DNA of 41,704 nt from Opitutaceae bacterium. GTDB taxonomy: Bacteria; Verrucomicrobiota; Verrucomicrobiia; Opitutales; Opitutaceae. The number at the start of each line of letters is the position of its first letter. Within the stretch, counting starts at the first letter, position 1. Positions 1 through 9,115 of this stretch are shown here, piece after piece. Location of the stretch: assembly GCA_018667915.1 (NCBI GenBank), contig JABIRI010000118.1:1-41704 (forward strand). Reading direction: 5' to 3'. The notes under the pieces are model-generated. The model was not told the origin of the DNA, did no database searches, and saw nothing but the letters and a program-made list of their open reading frames with translations. The position numbers were made by a program, and so were the translations under genes.

Positions 1-253
1 GCGCACCTATTAGTGCCACTTGAATATAGCGCGGGTCCGTCGTAGCGGCAGGTGGACCCTGCTGAATAAAAATACCATCCCGCATCAGACTGCCACCGAC
101 GCCCGTGATCAGAGAAAGCGCAACCACGCCCACCACATCGTAACCCCGCTTCATCGCGACGATTGCCGCCGACATCGACAACAAACCCACCGCCCCAAGC
201 TCAAACCAGACAGGCAGAAAAAACGGATTAGTAGTCAGCGAGGAAACGCCCAT
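1..253 (-). CDS. TRIC/UPF0126-family membrane protein, N-terminal part (cut by window edge)
   Basis: Reading the minus strand from the ATG at 253 gives an open frame of 84 codons that continues past base 1, so only the N-terminus is present and the ORF track omits it. The peptide starts MGVSSLTTN and contains a hydrophobic helix, then a glycine-rich segment with the motif TGVGGSLMRD. That motif matches the repeated 'G-x-GGG-x-x-RD' signature of UPF0126/TRIC-type trimeric cation channel proteins (E. coli YicG/YadS family), which normally have about 200-250 residues and six to seven membrane helices. Transport role is known only from the family. The neighbour at 396..857 lies upstream on the same strand, 142 bases away. 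Confidence 0.65.
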   Translation of the reverse strand, partial: MGVSSLTTNPFFLPVWFELGAVGLLSMSAAIVAMKRGYDVVGVVALSLITGVGGSLMRDGIFIQQGPPAATTDPRYIQVALIGA

Positions 254-395
254 CACCCCGACATGCCAACTTTCCTTCCTAACACAATCCTTCTCCCGAC
301 CCCTCCCCTGATCTCACCCTGATGAGAGTTTAACCATATGGGTTGAACTTCAGTGTATAACACTCCCGAAAAATGGATTATGCCGTTTGATTTAG

Positions 396-857
396 TCAGC
401 CTTTGGCTGCTTTTAGCACGAGCACTCGGGCGAGATCGTGCTTCTCGAATTCGGCCCAATACGCCTCTTCGATTTCCTTCAATCGTCCGTCGGCATTGAT
501 CGGCGGTCCAGGCTTACCGCTCAAGGCGGCGGTAGTTTGCTCCACGCCCAAATCACGGTCGGCCAAGCGGGCGACGAGCTCGTGCCAAAAAATATCGTTG
601 TCGGATTCGCCGACCATTTTGCGCAGCTCTTTGTCGGTCTCGATTTTCGCGGCGGGCACGAGATTGCCGCCGCCGCCCACATCCACCATGTCGCTGCAGC
701 CGTGGCTCTCGGCGAGTTTGAGGATTTTCTGTTCGATGCCGGCATAACGCGCGTAATGTGGCGACTCCCCGCCCTGTCGCGACATCACCGCGCGCATGCC
801 CAATTGGACCAACTCCAATAGGCGGGCATACTCTTGCGGTGAAAACGATTCCTTCAT
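396..857 (-). CDS. Conserved hypothetical soluble protein, 153 aa
   Basis: The 153-residue frame has even GC-rich coding character and is the only plausible gene in this interval; overlapping plus-strand ORFs are its shadows. The product is mostly charged and helical, has no signal peptide or membrane segment, and carries a short glycine run (VDVGGGGNLVP) in the middle. I do not recognise a family. It lies downstream of the sodium:solute symporter on the same strand, but a strong hairpin separates the two, so co-transcription is uncertain. No Shine-Dalgarno sequence is visible before the ATG, which is common in this window. Confidence 0.6.
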   Translation of the reverse strand: MKESFSPQEYARLLELVQLGMRAVMSRQGGESPHYARYAGIEQKILKLAESHGCSDMVDVGGGGNLVPAAKIETDKELRKMVGESDNDIFWHELVARLADRDLGVEQTTAALSGKPGPPINADGRLKEIEEAYWAEFEKHDLARVLVLKAAKG

Positions 858-922
858 GATACGGCGAACGAACGGCGGTTATCGGGCCGCACAGGATCTG
901 CTGCAATGGGAATCCACAACGT

Positions 923-972
923 CAGAGCAGGGAGGATGCAACCGCCGGGCCCGCCGGTTGCATCCGGCTCTG
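923..972 (-). terminator. Strong GC-rich hairpin directly after the symporter gene
   Basis: A perfect 11-bp stem (GGATGCAACCG / CGGTTGCATCC) encloses a GC-rich loop and is extended by a second pairing (CAGAGC / GCTCTG) across a 5-base bulge. It begins 5 bases beyond the stop codon of the minus-strand symporter. No clear T-tract follows on the minus strand, so it may be a Rho-assisted terminator, an mRNA 3'-end stabiliser or a REP-type palindrome. Confidence 0.45.
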
Positions 973-977
973 TCCGG

Positions 978-2699
978 CTATTCTTTACGACCTTCGACAA
1001 AACGCAGCCAACTGCCGCAGGCAGCCACGAAGCCCACCAGGCACAGGATGACGAAACGGTCACCCAGTGTGTTAGGCACGAGCAGGAACGCCGCAAGCAA
1101 GCCGGCGGTGACCAGGATGAGATTACCCGTGATGCGCGCCTGAGCGCCATCCAGCGAACCGCCGACCTCTTTCTCAAAATCGACGGGCGTTGCAGTGCGT
1201 TTCCAGAGTTCAGTCTCTCGGTCAAGATCCTCAGCACTGCGTTTATGGCGCCACGGCCAGGCGATCAGGAGTGCCAATAACGCACCCAACACAACGACGA
1301 AACTACGCTCCTGCAGGGCCCAGAAATTTCCGTTTAATCTCTCATCCATCACCGTGTAAATCGAGAGGGTTAAACCGCCGCCGAGCATCACGAAGTAATA
1401 CCAGCCCGGCATCTTGCGAATGAAGATTCCCACCACCAGTGGGAGCGTGAGCGGCACCGCCAACACCGACGACAAGACCATGTAAGAATCGAACATCGCG
1501 AACCTCGTCTGGTTGGAGAGCCCGATCGACATCGAGATGATTAAGAGTCCGAGGATCACCGTGATCGTGCGACACAGGCGAAGTTGAAAAAGATCGGAGA
1601 GCTTCGCTTTACCCATCCAGCGACGGATCGGCAGGATGAAGTTGTTCACCAGAATACCCGTGGTGGTGTTCAGTCCCCAATCCATACTACTCATCGTGGC
1701 GGAAAACATCGCGGCGATCATGACACCGAGCAGTCCGTTGGGGAGCACGTGTTTGGCGACCACCGCGTAAGAGGTCGTGGCCGGATCGCCCACCGCCATC
1801 GCCATGACTTCGTCGGCGTAGAGGAAGCGCGCTACCATCGGCGGGATAAACCACACGGCGACACCCAGCGCCATCAGCACCATACAAAACCAACTGGCCT
1901 TCGACGCGGTGTTACCATCCTTCGAAGCAAGATACTTGTTGGCCGCACCCAGATGAATTTGGGAAATGATCTGCATGATGAATGCCATCAGAATCCAGAG
2001 TCCCGTGTAGCGGTCGTTCGCGAACTGCCCTTCCTCTTTCACGAACGTGAAACTGCCCTCAGCTACCATCGCTTGGTAGTTCTCGATAAACGCACTCACG
2101 CCGCCGACATCCATGATACACAGCACGCCCATCAACATCGTCATGCCATACATGATCACACCTTGGATGACATCGGTCGCCATCACGCCCCACATGCCGC
2201 CCGTGGTTGAATAGGCCAGCGTGATCAGACCGATCACGATGATCATCCAGTCCACCCGAATACCGAACACCGCGCCCACAAAAACCGCGAGCGCCCATAA
2301 CTGAATGGCCGCTTGCAACGGATTCAGGATGACGCCCGTCACCACAAAGGTTTGCTCCGCGCCGAGGCCAAATCGAGCCCGCACCAAATCACCCGACGTG
2401 TGCGCCCGACTCTGCCGCCACCAACGCCCCAGAAAGGTCGCACCCATCATGAAGCCTAGGATGTTGGCGCCATAGATGATGATCGCCGAAGGCCCCGCCT
2501 CGTAAATCGCGGACGCGTTACCGGTGAAGGTAAACGCACTGATTCCCGCCATCAGCATACTGGTGCCCACCATCCACCACGTGGCGCGCGCTCCGCCCCG
2601 CACGAAGTCACTCAAGTTGTTGTTGAAGCGGGCAAAGACCACGCCGATGACGATCAACAGGATGAAATAAGCGCCGAGGGTGATGTATTCGAGATGCAT
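978..2699 (-). CDS. Sodium:solute symporter (SSS family), 573 aa
   Basis: The product is a polytopic inner-membrane transporter of typical SSS length. Its N-terminus (LEYITLGAYFILLIVIGVVF) is the usual first helix, followed by the family-typical segment FVRGGARATWWMVGTSM and a GISAFTFTG motif in the second helix, where SSS members line the Na+ and substrate site. About 13 hydrophobic segments can be counted, and the last two follow a long cytoplasmic linker near residue 500. The family couples Na+ influx to uptake of sugars, amino acids, nucleosides or organic acids; the substrate cannot be read from the sequence. The gene is divergent from glyQS and monocistronic as far as can be seen, with a hairpin just after its stop. 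Confidence 0.9.
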   Translation of the reverse strand: MHLEYITLGAYFILLIVIGVVFARFNNNLSDFVRGGARATWWMVGTSMLMAGISAFTFTGNASAIYEAGPSAIIIYGANILGFMMGATFLGRWWRQSRAHTSGDLVRARFGLGAEQTFVVTGVILNPLQAAIQLWALAVFVGAVFGIRVDWMIIVIGLITLAYSTTGGMWGVMATDVIQGVIMYGMTMLMGVLCIMDVGGVSAFIENYQAMVAEGSFTFVKEEGQFANDRYTGLWILMAFIMQIISQIHLGAANKYLASKDGNTASKASWFCMVLMALGVAVWFIPPMVARFLYADEVMAMAVGDPATTSYAVVAKHVLPNGLLGVMIAAMFSATMSSMDWGLNTTTGILVNNFILPIRRWMGKAKLSDLFQLRLCRTITVILGLLIISMSIGLSNQTRFAMFDSYMVLSSVLAVPLTLPLVVGIFIRKMPGWYYFVMLGGGLTLSIYTVMDERLNGNFWALQERSFVVVLGALLALLIAWPWRHKRSAEDLDRETELWKRTATPVDFEKEVGGSLDGAQARITGNLILVTAGLLAAFLLVPNTLGDRFVILCLVGFVAACGSWLRFVEGRKE

Positions 2700-2890
2700 G
2701 AGGCGAAAGGGACGCGGTCACCAAAACACGGTGACACAGGGGTAAGAGCAGGCTCTCCGTTCTGAAACCCACCCTGAAATCAGCAACGCAATAGTCCGAA
2801 AATTCAGACAATTTTCCCCTGAAATTTCATTCCACCGAACCCAGAGAAGAAAGCATCAACCTGGCACCATCTGCCCCTCCGTCCGTCTAT

Positions 2891-2951
2891 CTTGTTACTT
2901 GTTACCTGTTACTTGTTACTTCGCGGGCGTAGCCCACGCCCGCGTTTGTTA
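2891..2951. repeat. Heptamer tandem repeat with embedded GC-rich palindrome
   Basis: Four head-to-tail heptamers of the form C(T/C)TGTTA occupy 2891-2918. They are followed by a palindrome with 8-bp arms (CGCGGGCG, 7-base loop, CGCCCGCG; 2922-2944), then one more heptamer-like copy (TTTGTTA, 2945-2951). The arrangement resembles a compound intergenic REP/BIME-type element. It lies between the divergent symporter and glyQS promoters, in the presumed 5' leader of glyQS. The 191 bases before it (2700-2890) hold no gene; a TGAAATTTCA palindrome near 2819 is the only notable motif there. Confidence 0.7.
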
Positions 2952-2954
2952 CTT

Positions 2955-2986
2955 GAGCGAGATAGCCAGAGCTGGCTATCTCGCTC
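2955..2986 (+). promoter_or_regulatory. Perfect 15-bp hairpin immediately before the glyQS start codon
   Basis: GAGCGAGATAGCCAG, a 2-base loop and its exact reverse complement end only 4 bases before the ATG at 2991. In the transcript this stem would sit where a ribosome-binding site is expected, and no Shine-Dalgarno sequence is visible. It could restrict initiation, mark a processing site, or be part of the adjacent repeat element. T-box leaders regulate glyQS in Firmicutes, but no T-box landmarks are present here. Confidence 0.55.
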
Positions 2987-2990
2987 CCTT

Positions 2991-4517
2991 ATGTCCCAGA
3001 CCGACGACTCAGCCAAACTCATGGAAGCCATCGTTTCACTCGCGAAACGACGTGGCTTCGTCTTCCAGTCCTCCGAAATTTACGGCGGCTACAACGGCTT
3101 TTTCGACTTCGGGCCCCTCGGTATCGAGCTCAAGAAGAACATCCGCGACTGCTGGTGGGACGACATGGTCCGCCGTCGCGACGACGTCGTCGGCATCGAG
3201 ACCTCGATCATCATGCACCCCAAGGTCTGGGAAGCCTCCGGCCACGTCGGTGGTTTCACGGATCCTCTCGTCGATTGTAAGACGTCGAAACAACGCTTCC
3301 GCGCCGATCAACTCTTCTTCGCCGCCGTCGTTGTGGACAACACCACCCACGGCTACGTTTCCGCCCTCGAATCTGAGGACACCACCGCTGACCTCCAGGC
3401 CGCCGCTGAAAAGGTAAAGCGCAAGCAAGCCCTCCAAGGCACCCTCGCACCGGTCGTCGCCAAAGAGTTCACCGAAGCCACGCCCGAAGAGATTCCGCTC
3501 ATCCCCTCACCCGCCACCGGTGAGCCGGGCAGCCTCACGCCCCCGCGCGATTTCAATATGATGTTCGACACCAACGTCGGCGCCCTGCGCGACGGTTCAT
3601 CAAAATCCTATCTCCGCCCCGAAACCGCCCAAGGCATGTTCGTCGACTTCAAGAATGTCGTCGATACCGGCCGCGTGAAACTGCCCTTCGGTATCGCCCA
3701 AATCGGTAAATCGTTCCGCAACGAAATCACCCCGCGTAACTTCATCTTCCGCTCCCGCGAGTTTGAGCAGATGGAGATGGAGTATTTCATCCACGAAGAC
3801 GCCGATTGGGAAAGCGCACACAAGGAATGGATCCAATGGTGCTGGGACTGGCTCGTCTCCATCGGCCTACCCGAGTCGCACCTCTCGCTGTTTGATCATG
3901 AAAAGGCCAAGCTTGCGTTTTACTCGCGCGGCACGACCGACATCATGTTCAAATACCCGTTCGGCGTCCAAGAGCTCTGGGGCATCGCCGCGCGCGGAAA
4001 TTACGACCTCAACCAACACGCCAAAGCCTCCGGCAAACCGCAGGAAATCTTCGACGAAGAATCGAAAAAGAAATTCGTGCCGCACGTCATCGAACCCGCC
4101 GTCGGTGTGGATCGTATTTTCCTCGCCGTGCTCGCCGCAGCCTACGCGGAAGAAGAAGTCACCGACGACAAAGGACGCACGGAGACCCGCACCGTCTTGC
4201 GTCTTTCCCCAAGAATCGCCCCGGTCAAAGTGGCCGTGTTGCCCCTCCTCAAGAAGAAGGAAGAACTCACCGCCCGCGCCAAAGCACTCTACACCAAACT
4301 CCAACGCCGCTACGCCGCATTCTACGACGAAGCTGGAGCGATCGGCCGCCGCTATCGTCGCCAAGACGAGATCGGCACCCCGTATTGTGTGACAATCGAT
4401 TTCGAAACCATTGAAGGCGAAGGCGACACCTTCACCCTCCGCGAACGCGACTCCATGGAGCAAAAACGCGTGACCGAAGACGAACTCCTCAAACTGCTAG
4501 ACGAGCAGGTCTATTAG
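2991..4517 (+). CDS. glyQS: Glycyl-tRNA synthetase, dimeric (type 1), 508 aa
   Basis: This cytoplasmic class II aminoacyl-tRNA synthetase joins glycine to tRNA-Gly. Motifs fit the alpha2 enzyme of Thermus and Gram-positive bacteria: [16 protein letters not shown] near the N-terminus, [11 protein letters not shown], the motif 2 region ([15 protein letters not shown] then [22 protein letters not shown]), motif 3 ([12 protein letters not shown]), and a C-terminal anticodon-binding domain beginning at [10 protein letters not shown]. The length (508) matches the family. The ORF track starts at a TTG inside the heptamer repeat at 2892; the 33 extra residues look like translated repeat DNA, so I take the ATG at 2991. 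A hairpin abuts this start, and a probable terminator follows the stop. Confidence 0.95.
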   Translation: MSQTDDSAKLMEAIVSLAKRRGFVFQSSEIYGGYNGFFDFGPLGIELKKNIRDCWWDDMVRRRDDVVGIETSIIMHPKVWEASGHVGGFTDPLVDCKTSKQRFRADQLFFAAVVVDNTTHGYVSALESEDTTADLQAAAEKVKRKQALQGTLAPVVAKEFTEATPEEIPLIPSPATGEPGSLTPPRDFNMMFDTNVGALRDGSSKSYLRPETAQGMFVDFKNVVDTGRVKLPFGIAQIGKSFRNEITPRNFIFRSREFEQMEMEYFIHEDADWESAHKEWIQWCWDWLVSIGLPESHLSLFDHEKAKLAFYSRGTTDIMFKYPFGVQELWGIAARGNYDLNQHAKASGKPQEIFDEESKKKFVPHVIEPAVGVDRIFLAVLAAAYAEEEVTDDKGRTETRTVLRLSPRIAPVKVAVLPLLKKKEELTARAKALYTKLQRRYAAFYDEAGAIGRRYRRQDEIGTPYCVTIDFETIEGEGDTFTLRERDSMEQKRVTEDELLKLLDEQVY

Positions 4518-4532
4518 GCCAAAGTGGTCGTG

Positions 4533-4557
4533 ACTGGGCCTCAATAGGCTCAGTTTT
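4533..4557 (+). terminator. Probable intrinsic terminator of glyQS
   Basis: A nine-pair stem with one G-T pair (ACTGGGCCT, loop CAAT, AGGCTCAGT) ends in TTTT, 16 bases after the glyQS stop codon. The short T-run makes it a moderate rather than a strong terminator. Confidence 0.5.
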
Positions 4558-4695
4558 CACGCATTGTCTTGCGAAGGACCCTTATGTGTGACAGGCGGAA
4601 GGATTGCACCACCGTCATTCACTCTTTCCGACCGTCTTCATTGAAGTCGTCACCCAAGTTGCCCGCCTTGCCTCGGGTTTAGGGGAGACGGCCTA

Positions 4696-7600
4696 ATGCC
4701 TCCGCGTTATCGTCCCACCGCAGTGCGTGAAGTGCGCACGCCTGAAGCCATCAAAGCGCTCATCGAGCGACTGAGCGCCTTCGGCGAACGCGCCCAAGAG
4801 CGCGGCCAAGAATACCTCAAGGGCGGAGCCGTCGCTTCGGTCTGGTCCGAGGCCGATCACTTGGTCAAAGCCGAGGTGCTGGGCAACGCCAGCTACGACC
4901 TGACGTGGTTCTTCACTCGCGGCAAATGGACCTTCCAGTGCTCCTGCCCCGACAAAAAGGACTGCAAACACGCCTACGCCTCCGGTTACGCCTGGATCAC
5001 CGCCGTAGAGACCGGAGCCCCTGATGGCCGCCGCGATCCCCGCACCATCCCACACCGCATGGAGAGCAATTTCACCCAGGCCGTCTCATCCTCCGACGAG
5101 CACGCCCTCGAAAAGGAACTCGCCCGTTGGCTACGCGTCCTACCTTCAGCGGAAGAAACGGCGATGGATCAAACCCATCCTCTTTTTGCCGATCTCAATG
5201 GTCTGCGACTCCGGCTCGATCATGGCGGAAACTGGTTAATCGAAGTTCGCCGCAAAGGACAAAACCCATGGCGGGCTCCGGCCCAACGGTGGATGAACGA
5301 TCTGACCAAAATTCGCCCGGCTGATTTAGAAAAGTTGGCCCCCGCCGAGGCCAGTCTCGCCGCCGCCATCGCCGCCGAGGCACGCCTGCTACCCACCGGA
5401 CTTACCGCCAAACGTCCGGTGCCCGCCGAAGCCGTCGCCGAACTCCTGCGCACGTCCGCCGCCCGTCCTGCCCTCGCGATGCCCGATGGCCAACCGCTGA
5501 CGATTGAGGACGATCCCTTGGTGCCGGAGGCCACCGTTTCCATCGAAACCAGCGACCGCCTCGACCTGCATATGGTCACCCCTGATGGCCGACCCGCAGA
5601 AGACGCCGTGCTCGTCGCCTCGCGTCCCGAACCACTCTACCTTTTCGAAGATCAACTCTGGCGGGGCCCTCCGCCCTCCCCGGCTCCTCAGCTCCCCGTC
5701 GCCGCACTCAGTGACGCCCGCCTGCTGCCACGTCTGCGCGCCGTGGGATTGCGTCTGCCAGACGGCATCGCCGCCGAGCTGAAAGTCGTTGAACTGAAAC
5801 CACGACTCAAGTGTTGGCTCACGGCCGGCTTCGACGGCGAAGAACGCGAGCTGCACGCTCAACTCACCGCCGTCTCCACCCACCCGCCTTGCGAGAAACA
5901 ATGGACCGGCGATGCCGTCGGCTGGCAATGGACCAAAAGCGGCGCGCCTCCTCCCCGCGAGGTCGGCAAACCCGCCCTGGAGTTCGAATTCGCTCAGGCT
6001 CGTGCGGCGAGCGAGAGCTTCACCGGGTTTCGTCTGATGTGGGACGGCTGGGCTGATGCCTGGATTCGGCCGGTTGATGATGAATTCGCGGAGAGTTTTC
6101 TGCAGTGGCACGCCGGCCTGTCACCCCACATCCACACCGAGCTTTCCCCCGAAATCGCAAGCCTGTTGGACGAACCACTGAATGCCCATGTGGAGGTCCG
6201 CCTCGACCCGTCGGCCGATGCCGAAAAGGACTGGTTCGATCTCACGGTCGGTCTAAAAATCGAGGACACCAATCTGAGCACGGAAGAGATCAAACTCCTG
6301 CTCAAAGCCCGTGGTAAATGGGTGCACCTGCCTCAACACGGTTGGCGGCGCGTCGACGCCGAGGCCGCGGTGGACGAAGAAACGACCGAAGCGCTGGATC
6401 GGCTCGGGCTCGGCGTTGCCGATGTGCTCGAAAGCGGCGATCCCGCCAAACACCGCTTCCACACCCTGCAACTTGCCCTCGAAGCGAACCGCCTAGCTGC
6501 CCGCGACGAACGCATGGTGGAGCGGCTGAAAAATCGCGCGACCAAGATTGCTTCGATCAAACCTCCCAAACTTCCGAGCAATCTGAAGGCGAACCTCCGT
6601 CCGTATCAGACTGACGGATACCATTTCCTGTGTCACCTATCCCAACAAGGATTCGGTGGAATTCTAGCCGATGACATGGGCTTGGGTAAAACCGTTCAGG
6701 CGCTGGCCTGGATGCTCCAGCTCAGCACAGAAAAATCCAAAAAAGCCGCAAAACCCAAAACCGAAAACGAACCGTTCCGTGCGCTCGTCGTGTGCCCTAA
6801 AAGTGTCACGCATGGTTGGGTGACCGAAACGGCTCGTTTCACTCCCGATCTCACCACCACCGTTTTTTCCGCCGAAACAGGCCGCCTCGATACCGACCGG
6901 AAACATCCCGATATTCTCGTCGCCAACTACACCCAGCTACGACGCCACGCGGAACGGTTCCGCAGCGTGACCTGGGATGTCGTCGTGCTCGACGAAGGTC
7001 AGTTCATCAAGAACCCCAAGAGCCAAGTGGCCCTCGCCGCCCGGGCCCTGCCGGCCCGTCACCGTGTAGTGCTCACCGGCACGCCGATTGAGAATCGACT
7101 CACCGACCTGTGGAGCCTCTTTGCCTTTGCGCAACCCGGTCTACTGGGCGACCAGGTCAACTTCCGTCGGCAATACACCGACGCCAGCCATGAGGGACTC
7201 CAGCGCCTTCACCGCCGCGTAAAACACTTCCTGTTGCGACGCACCAAGGCCCAGGCCGCCCCTGACTTGCCGAAGCGCAGTGAAGACGACGTGATCATCG
7301 ATCTCGAAGGCGAACAACGTGAACTCTACGACGCCGAATTGAAACGCGCCCGCGCCGAGTTACTGGGCGTTAAGACGGCCAAGGAATTGGGCAAAGTCCG
7401 CTTCCACGTACTGGCGAGTCTGCTGCGACTGCGTCAGATCTGTTGCCACCCCGCCCTCATCGATCCGTCCCACGCTGATATCCCCAGTGCCAAACTCGAT
7501 GCCCTCTTAGAGCGCGTTGAAGAACTGGCCGAAGAGGGCCATCAGGTTCTCGTCTTCAGCCAGTTCGTGAAGATGCTCAACATCATTCGTGATCGTTTGG

Positions 7601-7989
7601 TGGAACGTGAAATTGGTCACCTCATCTTAACCGGTTCGACCGAGAATCGCGCCGAATTGGTGGACACATTCCAAAAGGACCCGAGCAAAACGGTGTTCCT
7701 GCTTTCGCTGAAAGCGGCCGGCTTCGGACTGAACCTCACAGCGGCGAGTTACGCCATCCTCTACGACCCGTGGTGGAATCCCGCCGCGGAAGCGCAGGCG
7801 ATCGATCGCATTCACCGCATCGGCCAAACCAAACCCGTGATTGCTTACCGCTTCATCACCGCCGGTTCGGTCGAGGAAAAGATCCGCGCCCTTCAACACG
7901 AAAAAGCGGCCCTCGCGGCGTCCGTTGTGCAGGAAGAAAGCCTCAGCAAGGTCATGGACCTCGACAGCCTGCGTGATATACTGAGCTAA
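4696..7989 (+). CDS. SWIM zinc-finger SNF2-family ATPase/helicase, 1097 aa
   Basis: A large DNA-dependent ATPase of the bacterial SNF2/HepA-like group. Residues 82-92 carry a SWIM zinc finger (CSCPDKKDCKH, pattern CxCx5CxH). A long poorly recognised middle region follows to about residue 620. The helicase core then has motif I (DDMGLGKT, about residue 658), motif II (VVLDEGQF, about 763), motif III (LTGTPIENRLTDLWS) and the C-terminal lobe ending with AAGFGLNLTAAS, DPWWNPAAEAQAIDRIHRIGQ. Motif II reads DEGQ rather than DEAH, a common SNF2 variant. The family remodels protein-DNA complexes in repair or transcription; the exact role here is unknown. The gene stands alone between glyQS and a palindromic element. 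Confidence 0.9.
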   Translation: MPPRYRPTAVREVRTPEAIKALIERLSAFGERAQERGQEYLKGGAVASVWSEADHLVKAEVLGNASYDLTWFFTRGKWTFQCSCPDKKDCKHAYASGYAWITAVETGAPDGRRDPRTIPHRMESNFTQAVSSSDEHALEKELARWLRVLPSAEETAMDQTHPLFADLNGLRLRLDHGGNWLIEVRRKGQNPWRAPAQRWMNDLTKIRPADLEKLAPAEASLAAAIAAEARLLPTGLTAKRPVPAEAVAELLRTSAARPALAMPDGQPLTIEDDPLVPEATVSIETSDRLDLHMVTPDGRPAEDAVLVASRPEPLYLFEDQLWRGPPPSPAPQLPVAALSDARLLPRLRAVGLRLPDGIAAELKVVELKPRLKCWLTAGFDGEERELHAQLTAVSTHPPCEKQWTGDAVGWQWTKSGAPPPREVGKPALEFEFAQARAASESFTGFRLMWDGWADAWIRPVDDEFAESFLQWHAGLSPHIHTELSPEIASLLDEPLNAHVEVRLDPSADAEKDWFDLTVGLKIEDTNLSTEEIKLLLKARGKWVHLPQHGWRRVDAEAAVDEETTEALDRLGLGVADVLESGDPAKHRFHTLQLALEANRLAARDERMVERLKNRATKIASIKPPKLPSNLKANLRPYQTDGYHFLCHLSQQGFGGILADDMGLGKTVQALAWMLQLSTEKSKKAAKPKTENEPFRALVVCPKSVTHGWVTETARFTPDLTTTVFSAETGRLDTDRKHPDILVANYTQLRRHAERFRSVTWDVVVLDEGQFIKNPKSQVALAARALPARHRVVLTGTPIENRLTDLWSLFAFAQPGLLGDQVNFRRQYTDASHEGLQRLHRRVKHFLLRRTKAQAAPDLPKRSEDDVIIDLEGEQRELYDAELKRARAELLGVKTAKELGKVRFHVLASLLRLRQICCHPALIDPSHADIPSAKLDALLERVEELAEEGHQVLVFSQFVKMLNIIRDRLVEREIGHLILTGSTENRAELVDTFQKDPSKTVFLLSLKAAGFGLNLTAASYAILYDPWWNPAAEAQAIDRIHRIGQTKPVIAYRFITAGSVEEKIRALQHEKAALAASVVQEESLSKVMDLDSLRDILS

Positions 7990-8014
7990 CACAGAATCCT
8001 ACCGTCGACGAAAT

Positions 8015-8073
8015 GTTGGGCATAAAGCCCAACCCACATTCCGGCTCTCGGTGGGTCGGGCTTTAGGCCCGAC
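8015..8073. repeat. Nested REP-like palindrome after the SNF2 gene
   Basis: Two short hairpins (GTTGGGC...GCCCAAC-like, and GTCGGGC TTTAG GCCCGAC) are themselves arranged as an inverted pair. GCCCAACCCAC on one side pairs with GTGGGTCGGGC on the other with one mismatch. The result is a large imperfect palindrome 26 bases after the SNF2 stop codon. It resembles REP/BIME elements and may also act as a transcript end between these convergent genes. Confidence 0.6.
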
Positions 8074-8110
8074 GGGTGCAACCTTCTCTGCGCCGAAGCG
8101 CAAGCCGTCC

Positions 8111-8977
8111 CTAAAAAAAGTGTTCCTGCTTCCAACCCAGTAAATCTTTGGATCGCTGATTGGAAATGAGGGACCGGTGTTGCGAAAAATCGGCCCGAAT
8201 ATCGGTCACGTTAGGCAAAAATCGCGCGATCAGTTCTTGGGATGGAAGCACGGAAGACGAGTCATCGGCTGCGATAATAACCGGTTCGCAGCCCAAGTTG
8301 TCACCTTCGATACCGAGGCGGCAGGCTTGCGCCAAATCGCGGGAATCGATGTAGGACCACAAGATGCGCAGGCGGTCTTCCGGGTGCTCGGCGGAGCGTG
8401 CCTTGATCGCCTCGTAGTCATCCGGGCACACGACATTACCGATGCGATAGGAAAGAATCTGAGTGCCATCGCGGCGGTGAAACATCGCGGCGGTCTCCTC
8501 GTTGACGACCTTGGTGAGCCCATAGGTATCGGCGGGAAGTTGAGGATGGGCCTCATCGATCGGCAGGTAGGTGGGCTCGAAAAACGCGTTGGCAAAACAG
8601 ATACCGTAGGATGATTCGGAGGAAGCGATGACAGCCTTCGGGATACCCAACAGGCCGCAGGCTTCAAGCACGTTGTAAGTCGTGGCGGTATTGACCCGCC
8701 ACACCTCTTGATTGGCATGCATCTGCGGACGAGGAATGGCCGCCATGTGCACCACGCCATCGTAAGGCGCACGATTGCCGGTGGAGTGCGGACCGATAGC
8801 ATCGACCGTTTGACCCAGATCCGTGAGGTCCGCGTTCAGATGATGACAATCCAGCCCCGCTGCCGGAGGGCGCGTATCGACATTGGTGACGAGGTAGCCC
8901 TGCTCGATAAAATGCTGGAGAATCCAGTGACCGGCCTTGCCAGCCCCACCAGTAATAAGAACGCGTTTTTTCGACAT
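8111..8977 (-). CDS. NAD-dependent epimerase/dehydratase (extended SDR), 288 aa
   Basis: A Rossmann-fold sugar-nucleotide-type epimerase or dehydratase. The N-terminus RVLITGGAGKAGHW holds the GxxGxxG dinucleotide-binding motif. The catalytic region shows VIASSESSYG and DTYGLTKVVNEE, supplying the Ser/Thr and YxxxK residues of extended SDRs. The ORF track begins at 9022, but the ATG at 8977 (MSKKRVLITGG) places the beta-strand at the correct distance from the N-terminus, and the extra 15 residues look untranslated. Substrate is not evident; relatives act on NDP-sugars or uronates. It is convergent with the SNF2 gene and shares the strand of nth. Confidence 0.85.
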   Translation of the reverse strand: MSKKRVLITGGAGKAGHWILQHFIEQGYLVTNVDTRPPAAGLDCHHLNADLTDLGQTVDAIGPHSTGNRAPYDGVVHMAAIPRPQMHANQEVWRVNTATTYNVLEACGLLGIPKAVIASSESSYGICFANAFFEPTYLPIDEAHPQLPADTYGLTKVVNEETAAMFHRRDGTQILSYRIGNVVCPDDYEAIKARSAEHPEDRLRILWSYIDSRDLAQACRLGIEGDNLGCEPVIIAADDSSSVLPSQELIARFLPNVTDIRADFSQHRSLISNQRSKDLLGWKQEHFF

Positions 8978-9076
8978 GGGATAATTCGGGTAAAAGAGAG
9001 GAATAGCCTGGCGAAACCACACCTAGGACCACTCAACCCATCACAGTAGATTTCACGTTTCAAGGAGAGGGATGAT

Positions 9077-9097
9077 CCCCCGCTACTTAATCGGGGG
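9077..9097. other. Short GC-rich palindrome between nth and the epimerase gene
   Basis: CCCCCG, a 9-base loop and CGGGGG form a 6-bp stem just downstream of nth on the minus strand. It has no T-tract in the direction of transcription, so I list it as a palindrome of unknown role; it could still end nth transcripts with Rho. Confidence 0.35.
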
Positions 9098-9115
9098 AAA
9101 ACGCTCGGCTCCGGC

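Noticed and set aside
1584-2210. 208-aa plus-strand ORF
   Set aside because: It is an antisense shadow of the sodium:solute symporter; His/Arg-rich composition is typical of a shadow frame.
2891-2951. CRISPR-like array
   Set aside because: The units are 7 bases, contiguous and without spacers; no cas gene is present.
2892-2990. N-terminal extension of glyQS from a TTG start
   Set aside because: The 33 residues are translated from the heptamer repeat and hairpins, and the family N-terminus fits the ATG at 2991.
5389-6111. 240-aa minus-strand ORF
   Set aside because: It lies wholly inside the SNF2 gene and has no family motif.
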